From Chloroflexota bacterium (GTDB lineage: Bacteria; Chloroflexota; Limnocylindria; Limnocylindrales; CSP1-4), in contig VBEC01000016.1 in the NCBI GenBank assembly GCA_005883615.1, positions 62,001 to 126,000 on the forward strand: a stretch of 64,000 nt of DNA, given 5' to 3'. Of this stretch, positions 7,668 to 17,911 are shown one piece after another. Each line of letters opens with the position of its first letter. The first letter of the stretch is position 1. The notes below the pieces were generated by a model. It saw nothing but the letters and a program-made list of their open reading frames with translations, was not told the origin of the DNA and did not search any database. Both the position numbers and the translations under genes were made by a program.

Positions 7668-9406
7668 TCGCGCTGCTACGGACCTACCTGCGACCGTATG
7701 CCCGTCAGATCGGCCTGGTCCTGGTGCTCCTGCTGATCCAGTCGATCGGCAACCTGTACCTGCCGACGCTCAACGGCGACATCATCAACAACGGCGTCGC
7801 CAAGGGCAACAACGACTACATCATCAACACCGGCGCGTTCATGCTCGTGGTAACGCTGGCGCTCGGGGTGGCGTCGATCCTGGCGGTGTACGGGGGGGCC
7901 AGGACGGCGATGGGGTTCGGGCGCGACGTGCGCAGCGCGATCTTCCGGAAGGTCGAGAGCTTCAGCCAGGTCGAGGTCAACAGGTTCGGGCCGCCGTCGC
8001 TCATCACCCGCAATACGAACGACGTACAGCAGGTCCAGACGGTCGTGTTCATGGCTCTGACGCTGTTGATCGCAGCGCCAATCCTGATCGTCGGCGGAAT
8101 CATCATGGCGATCCGCCAGGACGTGCCCCTATCAGGACTTCTGGTCGTCGTCCTGCCAATCATGGTCGTATTCATCGGAATCGTCATGTACCGGGCAATC
8201 CCCCTCTTTCGAGCGATGCAGGCCAAGCTCGATCGTATCAACCAGGTCATGCGCGAGACGCTGGCCGGGGTCCGGGTCATCCGCGCGTTCGTGCGAACGG
8301 GTCACGAGGAACGCCGCTTCGACGACTCCAGTCGGGACCTCTTCGAAACTTCGATCCGCGTCAACCGGCTGTTCGCAATGACGATCCCGGTCATGACCGC
8401 GATCCTGAATCTCTCGACGGTTGCCGTCATGTGGTTCGGCGCTTCGCGGGTCGACAGCGGTCAGATGCCCATCGGCAACCTGACGGCCTTCCTCCAGTAC
8501 CTGATGCAGATCCTGTTCTCGGTCCTGATGGCCGTGTTCATGTTCGTCTTCGTGCCCAGGGCGGCGGTGTCGGCGGGCCGCATCCAGGAAGTACTGGACA
8601 CGGAGCCCTCCGTGCGCGACCCGGAGCGCCCCGTGGCGCTGCCGGTGACCGACCGGACTGGTGGACGCGTCGTGTTCCGCGACGTCGAGTTCGGCTATCC
8701 GGGCGCGGAGCACCCCGTGCTTCGAGCCATCTCCTTCGAGGCTCGCCCCGGCGAGATCACCGCGATCGTGGGCAGCACGGGGGCGGGCAAATCGACGCTC
8801 GTCAACCTGATCCCGCGCTTCTACGACGCCACGGGCGGCGCGGTCCTCGTCGACGGGGTCGACGTGCGCGACATGGACCGGGAGCACCTCTGGAAGCGGA
8901 TGGGCGTCGTGCCCCAGAAGGCATTCCTGTTCAGCGGCACGGTGGCCAGCAACCTCCGCTTTGGGGACGAGGAGGCCACCGACGACGACCTGTGGCACGC
9001 CCTCCAGATCGCCCAGAGCCGCGACTTCGTGGAAGAGATGGAGGGCGGTCTCGATGCCCCGATCACGCAGGGCGGAACGAACGTCTCGGGAGGCCAGCGC
9101 CAGCGCCTGGCAATCGCTCGAGCGTTGGTGAAGAAGGCCGGGATCTTCATTTTCGATGACAGCTTCTCGTCGCTCGATTTCGGCACCGACGCGCGACTTC
9201 GAGCCGCGCTCGAGCGCGAGCTGGGATGGGCGACGGTGATCATCGTTGCCCAGCGCGTGGGCACGATCATGAATGCCGATCGCATCCTGGTCATGGATGC
9301 GGGGCGGATCGTCGGCAGCGGCACCCATACGGAGCTCCTCGAGAGCAGCGAGACGTATCGCGAGATCGTGTACTCGCAGCTGTCCGAGGCAGAGGCGGTC
9401 GCATGA
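7664..9406 (+). CDS. ABC exporter half-transporter A (degenerate-site subunit)
   Basis: 580 residues: six membrane helices (about 1-310), then a nucleotide-binding domain. Walker A is GSTGAGKST (about 369-377) and the signature VSGGQRQ is intact. The Walker B end reads FIFDDSFSSLD, with Asp in place of the catalytic Glu, and the switch histidine is Gln (VAQRVGTI). This is the pattern of the non-hydrolytic subunit in heterodimeric exporters such as BmrCD and TM287/288. The partner gene overlaps its stop by four bases (ATGA). The complex would sit in the cytoplasmic membrane and probably exports drugs or lipids. Regulation by the upstream MarR protein is likely. Confidence 0.93.
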   Translation: MIALLRTYLRPYARQIGLVLVLLLIQSIGNLYLPTLNGDIINNGVAKGNNDYIINTGAFMLVVTLALGVASILAVYGGARTAMGFGRDVRSAIFRKVESFSQVEVNRFGPPSLITRNTNDVQQVQTVVFMALTLLIAAPILIVGGIIMAIRQDVPLSGLLVVVLPIMVVFIGIVMYRAIPLFRAMQAKLDRINQVMRETLAGVRVIRAFVRTGHEERRFDDSSRDLFETSIRVNRLFAMTIPVMTAILNLSTVAVMWFGASRVDSGQMPIGNLTAFLQYLMQILFSVLMAVFMFVFVPRAAVSAGRIQEVLDTEPSVRDPERPVALPVTDRTGGRVVFRDVEFGYPGAEHPVLRAISFEARPGEITAIVGSTGAGKSTLVNLIPRFYDATGGAVLVDGVDVRDMDREHLWKRMGVVPQKAFLFSGTVASNLRFGDEEATDDDLWHALQIAQSRDFVEEMEGGLDAPITQGGTNVSGGQRQRLAIARALVKKAGIFIFDDSFSSLDFGTDARLRAALERELGWATVIIVAQRVGTIMNADRILVMDAGRIVGSGTHTELLESSETYREIVYSQLSEAEAVA

Positions 9407-11475
9407 GCGAGCGACCGGGCATCGGTAGGCCTCCTGGCGGAAACGGGGCGCGCCCGGGCGGAGCAGGCGTCTCCGGTCGACCCCTCGGCCCCGCGGGCCC
9501 GGGGGGCCCCGGCGGCGCGGGTGTGCGGCCCGGAATGGGTGGGCCCGGAGCACGTCGCGGCCCCGGGATGATGGGCATGATGGGCATGCCGGCCGAGAAG
9601 CCCAAGAACTTCCGGGACTCGTTCGCGCGGTTGCTGCGCCAGCTGCGCCCCGAGGCCCCTCTGATCCTCTTCGTGGTTGCCCTGGCAGTCATCAGCGTGT
9701 CCTTCGCAGTGATCGGCCCCAAGATCCTGGGCAACGCGACGAACGACATTTTCTCGGGGGTCGTCAGCAAGAACCTGCCAGCTGGTGTCACGCAGGACCA
9801 GGCCGTCGCGGCCCTCAGGGCCCAGGGTGAGAACCAGCTCGCCGACATGCTCGCGAGCATGCATCTCACGCCCGGCCGGGGCGTCGACTTCGGGGCGCTC
9901 GCGCAGATCCTCTTGTTCCTTGCGGGGGTCTACATCCTGAGCTCGATCTTCAGCTGGATGCAGGCCTACATCATGGCCGGCGTCACCCAGCGGACGGTCT
10001 ATCGGCTGCGCCAGGATGTCGATCGAAAGCTCGGGCGCCTGCCGCTTCGCTACTTCGACAGCCACCCCCGCGGCGACACCCTGAGTCGCGTCACCAACGA
10101 CATCGACAACATCGGCCAGACGCTCCAGCAGAGCTTGACGCAGCTGATCACGTCACTCCTGACGGTCGTCGGCGTGCTGATCCTGATGTTGACCATCAGC
10201 CCCATCCTCGCCGTGCTCTCGCTGTTGGCCGTGCCGCTCTCGATCGTCGTAACCGTCCTCATCGCGAGCCGCTCGCAGAAACAGTTCGTCCGTCAGTGGG
10301 CATCGACCGGAGCGCTCAACGGCCACGTCGAGGAGATGCATACGGGCCACTCGATCGTCAAGGTCTTCGGGCGCCAGGAGGAGGCGATTGCCAAGTTCGA
10401 AGAGGAGAACGATCGGCTGTACCAGGCGAGCTACCGCGCACAGTTCATCTCGGGGATCATCCAGCCAGCGCTGAACTTCGTCGCCAACCTCAACTACGTG
10501 GCCATCGCCGTGATCGGCGGCTTGCGCGTGGCGGCGGGCCAGATGAGCCTGGGCGACGTCATCGCTTTCATCCAGTATTCGCGGCAGTTCACGTTCCCCA
10601 TCGTCCAGACGGCAAGCATCGCCAACGTGCTGCAGTCGGCCGTCGCATCGGCGGAGCGGGTGTTCGAGCTGTTGGACGAGGCCGAGGAGGTCCCGGACCC
10701 AGTTCGTCCGCGCGTCCTCTCGGACGCCCGGGGTGCCGTCGCCTTCGAGAATGCGTCGTTTCGTTACGAGCCCGAGAAGCCGCTCATCGACGATCTGGAT
10801 CTCGTCGCCGACGCCGGCCAGACCGTGGCGATCGTTGGCCCGACAGGCGCGGGCAAGACGACGCTCGTCAACCTGCTCATGCGCTTCTACGAGCTCGACG
10901 GAGGCCGCATCACGGTCGACGGCATCGATACCCGCGAGATGACTCGCGACAACCTGCGCCGCACGTTCGGCATGGTCCTCCAGGACACGTGGCTGTTCCA
11001 CGGTACGATCGCCGACAACATCGGCTACGGGCGGGAGGAAGCCACCCGGGACGAGATCGTCGCCGCGGCCGAAGCGGCCCACGTCGACCACTTCGTGCGC
11101 ACGCTGCCCGACGGCTACGACACGGTGATCGACGACGACGCGACGAACCTCTCGGCGGGCGAGAAGCAGCTGATGACGATCGCGCGGGCCTTCCTGGCCG
11201 ATCCGCCGATCCTGATCCTCGACGAGGCGACGAGCTCGGTCGACACCCGAACCGAGGTCCTCATCCAGCGCGCGATGAACCGGCTCATGAAGAGCCGGAC
11301 GACATTCGTGATCGCGCACCGGCTCTCGACGATCCGCGATGCGGACACGATCCTGGTCATGGACCGCGGTCAGATCATCGAGCAGGGCACGCACGAGGAG
11401 CTCCTCGCGCGGCGCGGGTTCTACTTCGACCTTTACAACAGCCAGTTCGCGGAGGCTCTGGCCGAGGCGGTCTGA
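9403..11475 (+). CDS. ABC exporter half-transporter B (catalytic subunit, Gly/Pro-rich N-terminus)
   Basis: 690 residues from ATG 9403, which overlaps the previous stop. The first 60 or so residues are Gly/Pro/Arg/Met-rich and probably disordered, ending in MMGMMGMPAEKPKNF. Six membrane helices follow, with a longer first external loop, then the nucleotide-binding domain: Walker A GPTGAGKTT (about 478-486), signature LSAGEKQ (Gly to Ala, Gln to Glu), Walker B ILILDEATSSVD with the catalytic Glu, and switch His in IAHRLST. Together with subunit A this gives one canonical site (B Walker motifs with A's VSGGQ) and one degenerate site, as expected of an asymmetric heterodimer. Confidence 0.94.
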   Translation: MSERPGIGRPPGGNGARPGGAGVSGRPLGPAGPGGPGGAGVRPGMGGPGARRGPGMMGMMGMPAEKPKNFRDSFARLLRQLRPEAPLILFVVALAVISVSFAVIGPKILGNATNDIFSGVVSKNLPAGVTQDQAVAALRAQGENQLADMLASMHLTPGRGVDFGALAQILLFLAGVYILSSIFSWMQAYIMAGVTQRTVYRLRQDVDRKLGRLPLRYFDSHPRGDTLSRVTNDIDNIGQTLQQSLTQLITSLLTVVGVLILMLTISPILAVLSLLAVPLSIVVTVLIASRSQKQFVRQWASTGALNGHVEEMHTGHSIVKVFGRQEEAIAKFEEENDRLYQASYRAQFISGIIQPALNFVANLNYVAIAVIGGLRVAAGQMSLGDVIAFIQYSRQFTFPIVQTASIANVLQSAVASAERVFELLDEAEEVPDPVRPRVLSDARGAVAFENASFRYEPEKPLIDDLDLVADAGQTVAIVGPTGAGKTTLVNLLMRFYELDGGRITVDGIDTREMTRDNLRRTFGMVLQDTWLFHGTIADNIGYGREEATRDEIVAAAEAAHVDHFVRTLPDGYDTVIDDDATNLSAGEKQLMTIARAFLADPPILILDEATSSVDTRTEVLIQRAMNRLMKSRTTFVIAHRLSTIRDADTILVMDRGQIIEQGTHEELLARRGFYFDLYNSQFAEALAEAV

Positions 11476-11553
11476 GGGTCGGGATTTGGCCCCGATCAAG
11501 CGCGCTGATGACAAGGCGCCTGACGCGGTAGGCTCGGTATGGAGGTTGCCGCC

Positions 11554-13935
11554 ATGTCAGCAAGCAAGGCCCCATCCGTTCTCGAAGCCGAACCCCTCTC
11601 TGACACGGAGCTCGAGCGAATCGATGCCTATTGGCGAGCGGCGAACTACCTCTCCGTCGGGCAGATCTACCTGCTCGACAACCCACTCCTGCGTGAGCCA
11701 CTCCGGGCGGACCATGTCAAGCCTCGCCTGCTGGGCCACTGGGGCACCACCCCGGGCCTGAACTTCATCTATGCGCACGCCAATCGAGCGATCAAGGCGC
11801 GTGACCTCGATGCCATCTATGTGATGGGACCCGGTCATGGCGGACCCGCAACGGTGGCGAATGCCTATCTCGAAGGGACGTATACGGAGGTCTACCCGAA
11901 CATCACGCGGGACGAGCAGGGGCTGCGACGGCTCTTCCGACAGTTCTCGTTTCCGGGAGGGATTGGCAGCCACGTCACGCCGGAGACTCCTGGGTCCATT
12001 CACGAGGGTGGCGAGCTCGGATATGCCCTGACTCACGCTTCCGGTGCGGCCTTTGACAACCCCCAACTCGTCGTCTTCTGCGTGGTTGGCGACGGCGAGG
12101 CCGAGACCGGGCCCCTCGCGACGAGCTGGCATGCCAACAAGTTCGTCAACCCCACGACCGATGGAGCCGTCATTCCGATCCTGCATCTGAACGGCTACAA
12201 GATCGCCAACCCGACCGTGCTCGCCCGAATCCCCAAGGGGGAGCTGGAGGCCCTCTTCGACGGCTACGGGTATCGGGTCTACGTCGTGGATGGCAGCGAT
12301 CCGCCGGTCGTCCACCAACGGATGGCAGCCGTGCTGGACCAGGTACTCGATGAGATCACGGCGATCCAGCGCGCGGCCCGCGCCGAGGGCGACCTGACCC
12401 GGCCACGGTGGCCGATGATCGTCCTTCGCACGCCCAAGGGCTGGACGGGCCCGAAGGAGGTCGACGGCCTCCCGGCGGAGGGAACATTCCGGTCGCACCA
12501 GGTCCCGATCGCCGATGTCCGCGACAAGCCGGAGCACCTCGAGCTTCTCGATCGCTGGATGCGCAGCTACCGGCCGGAGGAGCTGTTCGACGAACGCGGA
12601 TCTCTTCGTCCGGAGCTTGCGGCGCTGCCTCCCACCGGGAACCGCCGGATGAGTGCCAATGCCCATGCCAACGGCGGCGTCCTGCTGCACGACCTGGCGT
12701 TGCCCGACTTTCGCGACTACGCGGTGGCCGTGGAGCATCCGGGTGGCAGCTTCAGCGAGGCCACCCGGGTGCTCGGGACCTTCCTGCGCGACGTCATCCG
12801 GCGCAACCCGGCGACGTTCCGGTTATTCGGCCCGGACGAGACGAACTCCAACCGGCTCAATGCGGTCTTCGAGGCGACCGATCGCGCGTGGGTCGCCGAG
12901 ACCATCCCGGGCGACGACCACCTGGCCCCTGACGGGCGCGTCATGGAGGTCCTCTCCGAGCACCTGTGCGAAGGATGGCTCGAGGGCTACCTGCTCACCG
13001 GCCGACACGGCCTGTTCAACTGCTACGAGGCCTTCATCCACATCATCGACTCGATGTTCAACCAGCACGCCAAGTGGCTCAAGATGAGCCGCGAGATCCG
13101 GTGGCGCCGGCCCATCGCGTCGCTCAACTACCTGCTCACAAGCCACGTCTGGCGCCAGGACCACAACGGCTTCAGCCACCAGGACCCGGGCTTCATCGAC
13201 CACGTCGCCAACAAGAAGGCGGAGGTCATTCGGATCTACCTGCCGCCGGATGCCAACTGCCTCCTGTCCGTGGCAGACCATTGCCTGCGCAGCCGCGACT
13301 ATGTCAACGTGATCGTGGCCGGCAAGCAGCCTGCTCTCAACTATCTGTCGATGGACGAAGCCGTCCTCCACTGCACCCGCGGGATCGGAATCTGGGAATG
13401 GGCGAGCAACGACGACGGCAACCCGGACGTCGTGATGGCCTGTTGCGGCGACGTACCGACACTCGAGACGCTCGCCGCCGTGGATCTCCTGCGACAGCAC
13501 CGGCCGGACCTCAAGATCCGGGTCGTCAACGTCGTCGACCTCATGCGCCTTCAGCCCGATACCGAGCATCCGCACGGCCTGCGCGACCGCGAGTTCGACA
13601 CGCTCTTCACGACCGACCGGCCGGTGATCTTTGCCCACCACGGCTATCCCTGGCTGATTCACCGCCTGGCCTACAGGCGGACGAACCACGTCAACCTCCA
13701 CGTCCGCGGTTACAAGGAAGAGGGGACGGTGACGACGCCGTTCGACATGGTGATGCGCAACGACCTCGATCGCTTCCATCTCGTCATGGACGTCATCGAT
13801 CGGGTGGACAGATTGGGCTCATCGGCGGCCGAGCTCCGCCAGGACATGGCCGACCGGCGGGTCCTCGCGCGTGCGTACGCCGCTGAGCATGGCGAAGACT
13901 CGCCCGACGTGAGCGGCTGGACCTGGCCATCCTGA
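11554..13935 (+). CDS. xfp: Xylulose-5-phosphate/fructose-6-phosphate phosphoketolase
   Basis: About 793 residues, normal for the family. The frame opens at ATG 11539, but GGAGG eight bases before ATG 11554 marks the true start. It is thiamine-diphosphate dependent and splits xylulose-5-P or fructose-6-P with phosphate to acetyl-phosphate plus a C3 or C4 sugar phosphate. Family marks are [46 protein letters not shown], the cofactor motif [15 protein letters not shown], and [14 protein letters not shown] near the end. Acetate kinase begins 19 bases downstream, the usual partner that converts acetyl-phosphate to acetate and ATP. Confidence 0.97.
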   Translation: MSASKAPSVLEAEPLSDTELERIDAYWRAANYLSVGQIYLLDNPLLREPLRADHVKPRLLGHWGTTPGLNFIYAHANRAIKARDLDAIYVMGPGHGGPATVANAYLEGTYTEVYPNITRDEQGLRRLFRQFSFPGGIGSHVTPETPGSIHEGGELGYALTHASGAAFDNPQLVVFCVVGDGEAETGPLATSWHANKFVNPTTDGAVIPILHLNGYKIANPTVLARIPKGELEALFDGYGYRVYVVDGSDPPVVHQRMAAVLDQVLDEITAIQRAARAEGDLTRPRWPMIVLRTPKGWTGPKEVDGLPAEGTFRSHQVPIADVRDKPEHLELLDRWMRSYRPEELFDERGSLRPELAALPPTGNRRMSANAHANGGVLLHDLALPDFRDYAVAVEHPGGSFSEATRVLGTFLRDVIRRNPATFRLFGPDETNSNRLNAVFEATDRAWVAETIPGDDHLAPDGRVMEVLSEHLCEGWLEGYLLTGRHGLFNCYEAFIHIIDSMFNQHAKWLKMSREIRWRRPIASLNYLLTSHVWRQDHNGFSHQDPGFIDHVANKKAEVIRIYLPPDANCLLSVADHCLRSRDYVNVIVAGKQPALNYLSMDEAVLHCTRGIGIWEWASNDDGNPDVVMACCGDVPTLETLAAVDLLRQHRPDLKIRVVNVVDLMRLQPDTEHPHGLRDREFDTLFTTDRPVIFAHHGYPWLIHRLAYRRTNHVNLHVRGYKEEGTVTTPFDMVMRNDLDRFHLVMDVIDRVDRLGSSAAELRQDMADRRVLARAYAAEHGEDSPDVSGWTWPS

Positions 13936-13954
13936 GCGGGCGAGAGCCGGGACC

Positions 13955-15097
13955 ATGCGTGTCCTCGTCCTTAATGCCGGGTCGAGCTCGCTGAAGGCGA
14001 GCATCGTGGAGGACGGCGCCACGGTCGCTCGTGCCGAGCATTCCTTCGGTGCGGATGCCACCACGTCACCCGGCCAGCCAGCGGCCGTCCGCGATGTTCT
14101 GGCCTCCCTGGGTGGTGCCGGGGTGGGGGCGCAGACGATCGAAGCCGTCGGACATCGCGTGGTCCACGGCGGGGCGACCTTCAGCCAGCCCACGCTCCTC
14201 GACGAGCGGACCATGGCAGCGTTCGATGCGCTCGACGAGCTTGCGCCGCTTCACAACGCGGTCGCGGTCGCCACGATCCGCGCCGCGCAGGCCGCGCTTC
14301 CCGGCGTTCCCCACATTGCCTGCTTCGATACGGCCTTTCACGCGACTTTGCCCGAAGCCGCCGCCCGTTACCCGCTCCCGGAGAGCTGGAATGCAGATTG
14401 GGGAATCCGGCGCTTCGGGTTCCACGGGCTATCGGTGGCGTGGGCCGTTGAGAAGGCCGGCGAGCTCCTGGGGCGCCCGTCCAGGGAATTGGCACTCCTG
14501 GTCGCGCATCTCGGCAGTGGCTGTTCGGTGACAGCCGTTGCGGAAGGCAGCTCGGTGCAAACGTCGATGGGATTCACCCCGCTTGAGGGCCTGATGATGG
14601 GGACGCGCGCCGGCTCGATCGACCCAGGGATCCTGCTGTACCTCCTGCGCTCCCGACGGATCGGACTCGATGATCTGCACGGCGCCCTCGAGCACCGCTC
14701 CGGGCTCATGGGGGTCTCCGGGCTCGGTTCGGACGTACGCGCGCTCGAGGCTGCGGCAAGTGCCGGCGATCACCGGGCGGGCCTCGCCCTCGAGATGTTC
14801 ATTGCCCGCGCGGCGGCGGGAATCGCCTCAGCGGCGGTCTCCCTCGACCGACTGGACGCACTCATCTTCACCGGTGGGATCGGCGAGCACGCGGGGCGAA
14901 TCCGGGCGGCGATCGTAGACCGTCTGTCCATCATCGGATTCCCGCGGATCGAGCCAGAAGAGACTGGCGTGGATCGAGTCCTGGCTGAAGGCGACCTCGC
15001 GGCCCGGGCGGATCGCCTCCGGCCCGCCGTCCTTCGAATCGAGGCTCGCGAGGACCTCGTCATCGCGCATTCGGTCTTCGCCCTGCTGGCCGCGTGA
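13955..15097 (+). CDS. ackA: Acetate kinase
   Basis: 380 residues, slightly shorter than the usual 390-400. It transfers phosphate between acetyl-phosphate and ADP in the cytoplasm. The ASKHA-fold signatures are present: VLVLNAGSSSLKASI at the N-terminus, VGHRVVHGG, CFDTAFHATLP, FGFHGLS, LVAHLGSGCSVTAV, TPLEGLMMGTRAGSIDPGIL, and FTGGIGEHAGRIRAAI. It sits in one strand-run with phosphoketolase upstream and the debranching-type glucosidase downstream, so the three probably share a transcript. Confidence 0.96.
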   Translation: MRVLVLNAGSSSLKASIVEDGATVARAEHSFGADATTSPGQPAAVRDVLASLGGAGVGAQTIEAVGHRVVHGGATFSQPTLLDERTMAAFDALDELAPLHNAVAVATIRAAQAALPGVPHIACFDTAFHATLPEAAARYPLPESWNADWGIRRFGFHGLSVAWAVEKAGELLGRPSRELALLVAHLGSGCSVTAVAEGSSVQTSMGFTPLEGLMMGTRAGSIDPGILLYLLRSRRIGLDDLHGALEHRSGLMGVSGLGSDVRALEAAASAGDHRAGLALEMFIARAAAGIASAAVSLDRLDALIFTGGIGEHAGRIRAAIVDRLSIIGFPRIEPEETGVDRVLAEGDLAARADRLRPAVLRIEAREDLVIAHSVFALLAA

Positions 15098-15179
15098 TTG
15101 ACTCGGGGGCAGGGGCCCGCGACGATGGCGGAGTGACGCGCGAAGCGGGCCTCGGTCCGATCCCGGGCAGGCAGGACGC

Positions 15180-17354
15180 GTGACCCTTCCCGTACAGGTA
15201 GGTCCGGCCACCGTCACGATCAACCGCGATGACCGGGTTGTCGTCTGCCAGGCAGATGGTCGGATCGACGCGGACGGCGACGAGGGCTTCTTCGCCCGAG
15301 ACACCCGGTTCATCTCCGGTTATGGGCTCTGGATCAACGGGCGGATGCCGGTCCTCCTGAACTCCTCGCCCGTCCAGTTCTTCTCGGCCCGGTTCGAGTT
15401 CACGAACGGTGTCTCCATCGACGAGGCCGGCTCGATCGAGCCGCACTCGATCTCGATCCGACTGGACCGCACCCTCGGCGGCGGCGTCCACGAGGATTAC
15501 GACATCGTCAACTACGGCCGGCGGGTGGTGCGCCTGACGATCGAGATCGCGATCGAGTCGGACTTCGCCGACATCTTCGACGTAAAGCGGCATGCGATCG
15601 TGCGGCGCGGGGACCTGAACAGCCGCTGGTTTCGGTCACGTCGGGAGCTCCGCACGGCCTACACCAACCGCGACTTCCAGCGCGAGCTCGCGGTCGTCGT
15701 GGAGCGGGCGGACTCGCCGCCGCAGTTCGCGAATGGCCGTCTCGTGTTCGTCGCGACGATTCCTGCGAAAGGCGCCTGGCACACCTGCCTCAAATGGCTG
15801 CCGATCACGAGCAATGGCCGCCGGCCCTCGACCCTCGGATGCAATGCCGTGGCCGATGCTCTTCTCGACATCGGTGCAGCCAGGCTGCCGAGGGTGAGCA
15901 TCGACACGCCGAACGAGACCGTACGGCACGCCTGGGTGCAGGCGGCCCGGGACATGGAGGCACTCCGCCTCGAAGATCCCACCTTCGAGCGTGGAGTCTT
16001 CATTCCGGCCGGCGGTGTTCCGTGGTTCATGACGCTCTTCGGTCGCGACGCCTTGATCGTGTCCATGCAGGGCATCACGGGCTACCCCGAATTCGCCTCG
16101 GGCGCCCTTCGCCGGCTGGCCGGGCTGCAGGCCACGGAGGATGATCCGGAACGGGACATGGAGCCGGGCAAGATCCCTCACGAGGTCCGTCACGGCGAGT
16201 TGGCCCAGCTCGGGATCCTTCCGTACACGCCCTACTACGGCACCCACGACGCGACGAGCCTGTACGTCATCGTGCTGTCCTACCTGTACCAGTGGCGCGG
16301 CGACAAGTCGATCCTCGCGCGCTACCTGCCCAACGTCGAGGCCGCCATGGCCTGGGTCGACCGGTATGGCGACCTCGATCACGATGGTTTCCAGGAATAC
16401 CGAACGCGCTCCAGTCACGGAACATACAACCAGGGCTGGAAGGACGCGTGGGATGCCATCCCCGAGGCCGATGGCTCGGTCTCGGCGGTGCCGATCGCCC
16501 TCTGCGAACTCCAGGGCTACGCCTACGACGCCAAGCTGCGGCTGGGCGCCATCTACGACCTGCTGGATCGGCCGGAGGATGCCCAGCGGCTGCGGGCCGA
16601 AGCCAACGCCCTGTACGAGCGTTTCAACGACGCTTTCTGGTGGGAGAGCGAAGGGACGTACTACCTCGGGCTGAACGGGAAGAAGCGGCCGATTCAGACC
16701 GTTGCCTCGAATGCCGGCCACTGCCTGTCGAACGGGATCGTTCCGCCCGAGCGGGCCGAGCGGGTTGTCCGCCGATTGCTGGCCGACGACATGTGGTCGG
16801 GTTGGGGAATCCGGACGCTCTCCTCGGAGCACGTCGCCTATAACCCGTTCAGCTATCACACGGGCACCGTCTGGCCCCATGACAACGCCATGATTGCGGG
16901 CGGCTTCCGGCGCTATGGGTTCGAGGCGGAGGCGGCCCAGGTCGCGAAGGGAATGTTCGACGCGGCCGAGCGGTTCGTCGCGTATCGGCTGCCGGAGCTA
17001 TTCGCGGGGCTGCCGCGGGCCCCCGGCAGCTTCCCTGTCCAGTACCTCGGAGCGAATGTTCCCCAGGCTTGGGCGGCGAGCGCGATCTTTCGCCTCGTCG
17101 CGATCCTGTGCGGGATCCACGCCTCCTCGAACGCCGCCGGTTCGACCCTGTATGTCAATCCCGCGCTTCCGGACTGGCTGCCCGAGCTGACGATCGACAA
17201 CCTGCGAGCGGGCGGCGGCTCGCTCTCGCTGCGGTTCCACGCCGCCGACGTGGAGATCCTCTCGAACACCAGCGGTTTCGACGTCGTCCACGGACCCGCG
17301 CCCCGACCGGCTGCTCCGGCATTCTCCCCTCCGCGGCGACACCGACGACGGTGA
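15180..17354 (+). CDS. Glycogen-debranching-type amylo-alpha-1,6-glucosidase family protein
   Basis: 724 residues with a GTG start. The N-terminal beta domain (about 1-200, GFFARDTRFISGYGLWINGR) is the bacterial 'glycogen debranching N-terminal' module. The rest is an (alpha/alpha)6 glucosidase barrel: GVPWFMTLFGRDALIVSMQG, GKIPHEVRHGELA, YYGTHDATSLYVIVLSYLYQ, TYNQGWKDAWDAIP, and SYHTGTVWPHDNAMIAGGF. Such proteins are annotated as amylo-alpha-1,6-glucosidases, although the true substrate is unproven for most. Placement after xfp-ackA suggests supply of sugar phosphates from a storage glucan to the phosphoketolase route. The last 20 residues are Pro/Arg-rich and poorly conserved. Confidence 0.88.
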   Translation: MTLPVQVGPATVTINRDDRVVVCQADGRIDADGDEGFFARDTRFISGYGLWINGRMPVLLNSSPVQFFSARFEFTNGVSIDEAGSIEPHSISIRLDRTLGGGVHEDYDIVNYGRRVVRLTIEIAIESDFADIFDVKRHAIVRRGDLNSRWFRSRRELRTAYTNRDFQRELAVVVERADSPPQFANGRLVFVATIPAKGAWHTCLKWLPITSNGRRPSTLGCNAVADALLDIGAARLPRVSIDTPNETVRHAWVQAARDMEALRLEDPTFERGVFIPAGGVPWFMTLFGRDALIVSMQGITGYPEFASGALRRLAGLQATEDDPERDMEPGKIPHEVRHGELAQLGILPYTPYYGTHDATSLYVIVLSYLYQWRGDKSILARYLPNVEAAMAWVDRYGDLDHDGFQEYRTRSSHGTYNQGWKDAWDAIPEADGSVSAVPIALCELQGYAYDAKLRLGAIYDLLDRPEDAQRLRAEANALYERFNDAFWWESEGTYYLGLNGKKRPIQTVASNAGHCLSNGIVPPERAERVVRRLLADDMWSGWGIRTLSSEHVAYNPFSYHTGTVWPHDNAMIAGGFRRYGFEAEAAQVAKGMFDAAERFVAYRLPELFAGLPRAPGSFPVQYLGANVPQAWAASAIFRLVAILCGIHASSNAAGSTLYVNPALPDWLPELTIDNLRAGGGSLSLRFHAADVEILSNTSGFDVVHGPAPRPAAPAFSPPRRHRRR

Positions 17355-17392
17355 GAAGCTGACGCTCGGGTCGGGGGCAACCGTGGCCGCGA

Positions 17393-17812
17393 TCAGTCGA
17401 TCCGCTCGAGGAGGATCATGGGAATGACCCTGTCCGTCATCTTGGGGTATTCGCGGAACTCCGGTCGCTCTTCGGCATGCTGTTTCCACAGGCGATCGCG
17501 CTCCGCGCCGCTGGTGACCCTCGCGTGCGCCCTGAGCTTCTCGCCGCCGAGCTCGACGGTCACTTCCGGGTTTGCCTGCAGGTTGTAGTACCACGCGGGA
17601 TTAGTCGGTGCCCCGCTCTTCGAGGCGGCGATGACGTACCGGTCGGCATCACGCGTGTAGGTCACGATCGCCGTCCGTTCCTGCCCTGTCCTCGCGCCTG
17701 TTGTGGTCAGGATCATGAGCGGCCTTCCGGCCATCGGGCCCGTTGTCACTGCGCCGTGAGATCGAATGTCGTCCATCAACATGCGCGTGAATTCCGCGTA
17801 GTCGCTGGTCAT
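17393..17812 (-). CDS. Deazaflavin (F420)-dependent nitroreductase family protein
   Basis: 139 residues, the usual size for the Ddn/FDOR-A split-barrel family. Recognisable stretches are GRPLMILTTTGARTGQERT, which lines the F420 phosphate tail, YVIAASKSGAPTNPAWYYNLQANPEVTVELGG, and the closing Tyr/Arg-rich MTDRVIP region. These enzymes use reduced F420 to reduce quinones, nitro compounds or fatty acids, often at the membrane face. Its presence suggests the organism makes F420, consistent with Actinomycetota or Chloroflexota. It stands alone, convergent with the glucosidase gene. Confidence 0.9.
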   Translation of the reverse strand: MTSDYAEFTRMLMDDIRSHGAVTTGPMAGRPLMILTTTGARTGQERTAIVTYTRDADRYVIAASKSGAPTNPAWYYNLQANPEVTVELGGEKLRAHARVTSGAERDRLWKQHAEERPEFREYPKMTDRVIPMILLERID

Positions 17813-17911
17813 CCAACGTCTCCAGTTCAGTCAGCGATTTCTCGATGATTGCGGCCGCAATCATCGCACGACGACAGAATAATGCAGTTGGAAGTGCGAA
17901 ACAGCTAGCGG

